From: Algoriphagus aquimarinus
Lineage (GTDB): Bacteria > Bacteroidota > Bacteroidia > Cytophagales > Cyclobacteriaceae
Direction of reading: 5' to 3'
Assembly (NCBI RefSeq): GCF_007997215.1
Contig: NZ_VORW01000019.1
Location: forward strand, 27,775 to 91,774
DNA length: 64,000 nt
Both the position numbers and the translations under genes were made by a program. Shown piece after piece: positions 60,993 to 64,000 of the stretch. The notes beneath the pieces are model-generated. The model saw nothing but the letters and a program-made list of their open reading frames with translations. It was not told the DNA's origin and made no database searches. How positions within the stretch are numbered: position 1 is the stretch's first letter; the number at the start of each line of letters is the position of its first letter.

Positions 60993-62189
60993 TTATTTGA
61001 AAAGTTGAGGAGCAAACTGAGTCAGATATACTCTCCAGTTTCTCCAGATATGACCACCTTCTGATTCTACATACTTATAAGGCATTCCCATAGCGTCCAG
61101 CTTGGCTCTATATTCTTTATTGGCGTCGTATAGAAAGTCAGTTTTACCGATTGCTATCCAATAAAGTTTGTAACCGTTATCCATCTGAGTTTTCAACGTA
61201 CCGTCAATATCACTGTAAACACTATTAGTAGCATCTTCACGTGGCATAATTGCCGCTGAAAAAAGTCCCATGTAATCAAAGGTGTTTGGATAGAATCTTG
61301 ATATATGCATGGTATGATACCCGCCCATAGAAAGTCCGGCAATGGCACGATCAGCTTTGTTTGCTTTCACTTGATAGTTATTTTCTACGAATTTGATTAT
61401 GTCCTTAAAGCTTCCTTCATAAGTTCCGTCCATAGTTTTTGGGATCATAAATGCAGGCTTATACATTCCTTCATTTCCTTCTCCAGGAGCGGCATCCTGG
61501 ATCACATTTCCATTTGGCATTACTACGATCATCGGCTTTGCTTTGCCCTGCGCGATGAGATTATCCATAATTTGAGCTGTTCTGCCCAAAGCTATCCATG
61601 CTTCCTCGTCACCTCCTGCTCCGTGTAATAGATATAAAACTGGAAATTTTTCATTTGATTGCTCGTATCCTGGAGGTGTGTAGATAGTAAGTCTTCGATC
61701 CATTTTCAATCCTGGGGAATCATACCAGCGACGCGCCACAGTTCCATGCGGTACATCCTTCACTTTATATAAGGCAGCTTGTCCTTCGCCGACGATAAAT
61801 ATATTAGTTACAGAAGCCACGTCACGGATTAAGAAAGGATTGCTTTGATCAGTAGTTTTTAAACCGTCTACTATAAATGAATAGCTATAAAGCTCCGGAG
61901 ATAGAGCTGAAGAGGTAAATGACCATACACCTTTATCGTCTTTCGTAAGTTCAGCCATACCTGGGCCATCCATTTCACCTCTCGGCGTTTCCACTTTTAC
62001 TGTAGGGAGAAAATCTCCTGTTACCTGAACAGACGTTGCTCCAGGAGTGAAGATTCTGAAAGTAACAGAACTGTCATCATGGATTTCCGGCGATGTGATT
62101 TGCGCGGCTCCAAATAATGCTTCTTGGGCTTGTGCGTTCATTCCTATCAGGAAAAGCGATAGGAGGGTGAGGAGTAGGTTTCTTTTCAT
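60993..62189 (-). CDS. Secreted CE1-type esterase with N-terminal E-set/CBM48-like domain (copy 1)
   Basis: 398 residues, clearly paralogous to the following gene along its whole length (VLYLLHGAGGDEEAWIALG, KPMIVVMPNGN, and the shared end FAPQLFK). Signal peptide ends at AQAQ near residue 22. The E-set domain has SVTFRIFTPGATSVQVTGDF and LSPELYSYSFIVDG. Triad: Ser in AGLSMGGYHT, Asp in AIGKTDFLYDAN, His in SEGGHIWRNWRVYL. This copy has an insertion (APGEGNEGMYKPAFMIPKTMDG) where the paralogue differs, hinting at distinct substrates. First gene of the unit; no clear promoter in the 604-bp gap upstream. Confidence 0.88.
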   Translation of the reverse strand: MKRNLLLTLLSLFLIGMNAQAQEALFGAAQITSPEIHDDSSVTFRIFTPGATSVQVTGDFLPTVKVETPRGEMDGPGMAELTKDDKGVWSFTSSALSPELYSYSFIVDGLKTTDQSNPFLIRDVASVTNIFIVGEGQAALYKVKDVPHGTVARRWYDSPGLKMDRRLTIYTPPGYEQSNEKFPVLYLLHGAGGDEEAWIALGRTAQIMDNLIAQGKAKPMIVVMPNGNVIQDAAPGEGNEGMYKPAFMIPKTMDGTYEGSFKDIIKFVENNYQVKANKADRAIAGLSMGGYHTMHISRFYPNTFDYMGLFSAAIMPREDATNSVYSDIDGTLKTQMDNGYKLYWIAIGKTDFLYDANKEYRAKLDAMGMPYKYVESEGGHIWRNWRVYLTQFAPQLFK

Positions 62190-62659
62190 GCGAAAGGTTT
62201 CTTTTGGGTTGAAATTGTGGGGTTGTCAGAGAATACTGGTTGCTCTAAAAATTCTATTGTGTCATCATGACAATTAAGTAATTATCTCGATGATTTCCAA
62301 AGAGGTGCAGGTCCACTCTCTTGATTATTGAATTATAAAATCAAAACCTGTATCAAATAGCCTTCTCCATTATTCGTCTGAAGCTCAACTAAATCACAGC
62401 CTATTTTGATAATTGTATGGAAAGTGCTCGCTAAATGAATTCTATCGGACGAAGTGTGTTCGGAAGTGTACAGCTAATTTATTGGCACCAGCAGGTAAAG
62501 CGGCAGTATGAAATTTTTTCAAGATTAAATTTAGTTAACAAGCCAATTCTGATGCAACCCTTCAAATTGCAGATTTGCCATTAAAGTGTCCGCCAGCAAT
62601 ACAAACGATCGGCGATATGACCATTTATTGTACAGGTTTTGTTAAAAAATTGATATTTC

Positions 62660-62680
62660 TTTCAGAATTTAATTCTGAAA
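62660..62680 (+). promoter_or_regulatory. Palindrome, candidate activator-binding site
   Basis: TTTCAGAATT and AATTCTGAAA flank one T, a perfect 10-bp-arm palindrome centred at 62670. It is about 99 bp upstream of the predicted sigma-54 start, the distance at which enhancer-binding activators usually bind. Confidence 0.4.
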
Positions 62681-62742
62681 ATCTGCTAAAAAATTAATTT
62701 TTTGAAAAAATTGAAGTCTGCAAGCGAAGATTGTTTTTGGAT

Positions 62743-62758
62743 TGGTACGCACTTAGCA
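62743..62758 (+). promoter_or_regulatory. Candidate sigma-54 (-24/-12) promoter
   Basis: TGGTACGCACTTAGCA fits the TGGCACG-N4-TTGCA consensus with two mismatches. The invariant GG (62744-62745) and GC (62756-62757) are exactly 10 nt apart. Transcription would start near 62769, 25 nt before the ATG at 62794. No Bacteroidota TAnnTTTG box is present nearby. Confidence 0.5.
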
Positions 62759-62793
62759 ATAGGGAGAGCACAACACTTCTAAACCAACATAAT

Positions 62794-63390
62794 ATGAAAA
62801 CCTTATTCACAGTAGCATTAGCCAGCGCATTATCTTTTAGCTCATTAGTAGCCAGCGCAAGTGAGGATTTGAGAGCACTTTCTACAGTAAATTCAAATTA
62901 CAAGAAAATTAACGTCACTCTTACTGAGGGACTTGGTAAAGCCAAAATATCCATTCTGGATGCAGATGGAAAAAGCCTAAATAGCAGAAACGTTCGTGTC
63001 AAGGATGAAAACCTGATGGTTCCCTACGACTTGAAAAATTTGCCAGCAGGTGAGTATCAAGTGAAAATCGCTACAGATAAAGAAGAAGTAATTTATACCG
63101 TAGAAACAAGTGAAAAACCAGCGCCAGCATCAGCATTGCCTTTGATGGCTTCTGGCAAAGTAGTAGACAATAACACTGTAAACTTGACAGTTATTGGCCT
63201 AGACAAGCCAGGGGTAGATGTAGAGGTTTACTCTACAGAAACTGGAGAGGTAATTTACAAAGATCACATAGCTCAAGCTGAAGGCTTCAAAAAGGATTAT
63301 TCATTCAGCAAAATGACTACGAAAGACATCTACATGAAAGTGATTGATGCTCAAGGAAGAAGCAAAACACTACACTTTGACCCGTCCTGA
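62794..63390 (+). CDS. Secreted protein with two tandem beta-sandwich-like domains
   Basis: 198 residues from the ATG at 62794, which starts a typical signal peptide ending near ASAS; a longer frame from a TTG at 62731 passes the promoter and is rejected. Two similar domains follow: about 30-105 (NYKKINVTLTEGLGKAKISIL, NLPAGEYQVKI) and about 118-195 (TVNLTVIGLDKPGVDVEVYS). They resemble the Por-secretion/Ig-like beta-sandwich proteins common in Bacteroidota. Function unknown. The last residues, after KTLHF, appear to be encoded by the end of the adjoining IS3 element, so the natural C-terminus may be altered. Confidence 0.75.
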   Translation: MKTLFTVALASALSFSSLVASASEDLRALSTVNSNYKKINVTLTEGLGKAKISILDADGKSLNSRNVRVKDENLMVPYDLKNLPAGEYQVKIATDKEEVIYTVETSEKPAPASALPLMASGKVVDNNTVNLTVIGLDKPGVDVEVYSTETGEVIYKDHIAQAEGFKKDYSFSKMTTKDIYMKVIDAQGRSKTLHFDPS

Positions 63391-64000
63391 AATAGATTGA
63401 CAGATTTAAGTTAGTAAAATTAGCCGAGGGAGATTTTCTTCCTCGGTTTTTTGATGGATTTCATTTGGGGTTTTCATATTGAGACTTAGGTGAGGTCTTT
63501 CCTGGTTGAAAATGTTTATGGATTCTTTAATTAAGCATTCTAATTCCTTGCCTGTGTTGCAGGTTTCTAGTAAGAATTCTTGTTTTAATATACCATTGAT
63601 TCGTTCGGCTAATGCATTTTGATAACAATCATAGCCATCTGTCATAGATGGTTTTATTTGGCTGGAGGTTAATTTTTCTTGATAAAGTGCAGAACAATAC
63701 TGTAGTCCCCGGTCAGAGTGATGGATAAGTGGCCAAGTTGTTTTTCTGTTTTTTATAGCCATCTGAAGTGCTTTAACCACATTTCCTGCGCTCATGTCAT
63801 CACTAAGGCGATACCCATTATTTTTCTGCTAAATGCATCAGTGACTAAGCTCAGATAGTGCGTACGTTCCCTGCTTCTAACATAGGTGATGTCACTGACG
63901 AAGACTTCCTCCATTCTTGAAGGTACCAGATCCCTGAGTAAATTAGGATGCTTTTTTAACCAATGCTTGGAATGGGTTGTCTTGGTATAGCTTTTTAATG
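63378..64000 (-). mobile_element. IS3-family insertion sequence, 3' part, runs off the window
   Basis: The transposase reads on the minus strand toward 63406. The likely element end is the TGACCCGTCC sequence starting at 63378, which lies inside the last codons of the secreted-protein gene. The second end and target-site duplication are outside the window, so the boundary is inferred from the position of the transposase stop and from sequence similarity to ends of Bacteroidota IS3 elements as remembered. Confidence 0.75.
63406..64000 (-). pseudogene. IS3-family transposase (orfB, DDE integrase core), frameshifted
   Basis: Reading from the window edge, the frame gives KHPNLLRDLVPSRMEEVFVSDITYV (first catalytic Asp), then SLVTDAFSRKIMG. 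It then runs into a TGA near 63793. From 63795 another frame gives MSAGNVVKALQMAI, then HHSDRGLQYCSAL (second Asp), NALAERINGILKQEF (catalytic Glu) and NQERPHLSLNMKTP. Joining the two needs one extra base near 63811-63815, where GGTATCGCC would become GGTTATCGCC and encode GYRLSDD, the expected junction. The element is thus probably inactive unless this is a sequencing error. The N-terminal part and orfA lie beyond 64000. Confidence 0.82.

Larger units (their letters stand above)
62190..62793. other. 604-bp intergenic region between divergent genes
   Basis: AT-rich DNA without ORFs of note. It separates the esterases (minus) from the secreted two-domain protein (plus). On the plus side it holds a perfect palindrome (62660-62680) and a sigma-54-like promoter (62743-62758). 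The half next to the esterases shows nothing recognisable. Confidence 0.6.

Noticed and set aside
63795..63815. Programmed frameshift in the IS3 transposase
   Set aside because: IS3 frameshifting joins orfA and orfB before the catalytic core; this break is within the core and has no slippery heptamer in view, so a deletion is more likely.
1..64000. Defence islands, CRISPR arrays, tRNA-linked integration sites, secondary-metabolite clusters
   Set aside because: No cas, restriction, toxin-antitoxin, NRPS/PKS, integrase or regularly spaced repeats were seen; the only mobile DNA is the IS3 element at the end.

Overview
The window looks like a chromosomal segment of a Bacteroidota bacterium, most likely a Cytophagales member of the Cyclobacteriaceae (Algoriphagus-like) type. 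This is inferred from gene content: fused isobutyryl-CoA mutase, DUF1501/PSD1 secreted proteins, a hisG-hisD-hisC-hisB order with bifunctional hisB, and NamZ/DUF1343. It is supported by promoters of the Bacteroidota form, with a -33 TTG and a -7 TAnnTTTG box about 18-20 nt apart. Coding density is high, most operons are short, and many intrinsic terminators are visible. No tRNA, rRNA, CRISPR array or prophage was seen.

Layout. 1-1.2 kb: a glycosyltransferase gene broken by an in-frame amber codon. 1.5-2.4 kb: rfbA. 2.4-9.6 kb, minus strand: a three-gene unit (a possible DNA polymerase III psi-like protein, DUF3817, a kinase-fold protein), a dipeptidyl-peptidase IV-like enzyme, DUF4287/DUF5655, an EEP-family enzyme and a DUF5009 membrane protein. 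9.7-12.1 kb, plus strand: PPK2 and a lipoprotein subtilase. 12.2-14.4 kb: a class III cyclase with TolB-like and TPR regions. 14.5-20.5 kb: a secreted haem-motif/DUF1501/PSD1 trio. 20.7-26.4 kb: the fatty-acid and translation cluster accC, accB, efp, fabH, rpmF, DUF177, pdxA. 26.5-30.7 kb, plus strand: rsmA, mgtE, a D-2-hydroxyacid dehydrogenase, greA and HIT. 30.7-33 kb: a sugar kinase with a sugar porter. 33-38 kb: CoA-transferase/hydrolase divergent from icmF. 38-42.5 kb: OsmC, a small protein, a Cache-type lipoprotein and a hybrid histidine kinase. 42.6-49.9 kb, minus strand: 2-oxoacid dehydrogenase E2, cinA, an SDR, folA, DUF4412, fmt and namZ-like. 49.9-53.6 kb: an FtsX-like permease, a polyprenol-phosphate glycosyltransferase, an ATP-grasp protein and a TPR lipoprotein. 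53.7-58.3 kb: the his operon hisG-D-C-B with a His-rich leader peptide and its own promoter. 58.5-62.2 kb: a DUF922 protein and two tandem secreted esterases. 62.2-64 kb: a secreted two-domain protein behind a candidate sigma-54 promoter, then an IS3-family element with a frameshifted transposase that leaves the window.

Most genes are housekeeping. The points of most interest are regulatory or architectural: the his leader peptide, a complete promoter-terminator module in front of greA, a candidate sigma-54 promoter with an upstream palindrome and an IS end touching the gene it drives, a lipoprotein sensor translationally coupled to a hybrid kinase, the DUF2231-haem-LRR/DUF1501/PSD1 trio, and a possible HolD-like protein. 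No antiviral defence or mobile island could be supported apart from the IS element.
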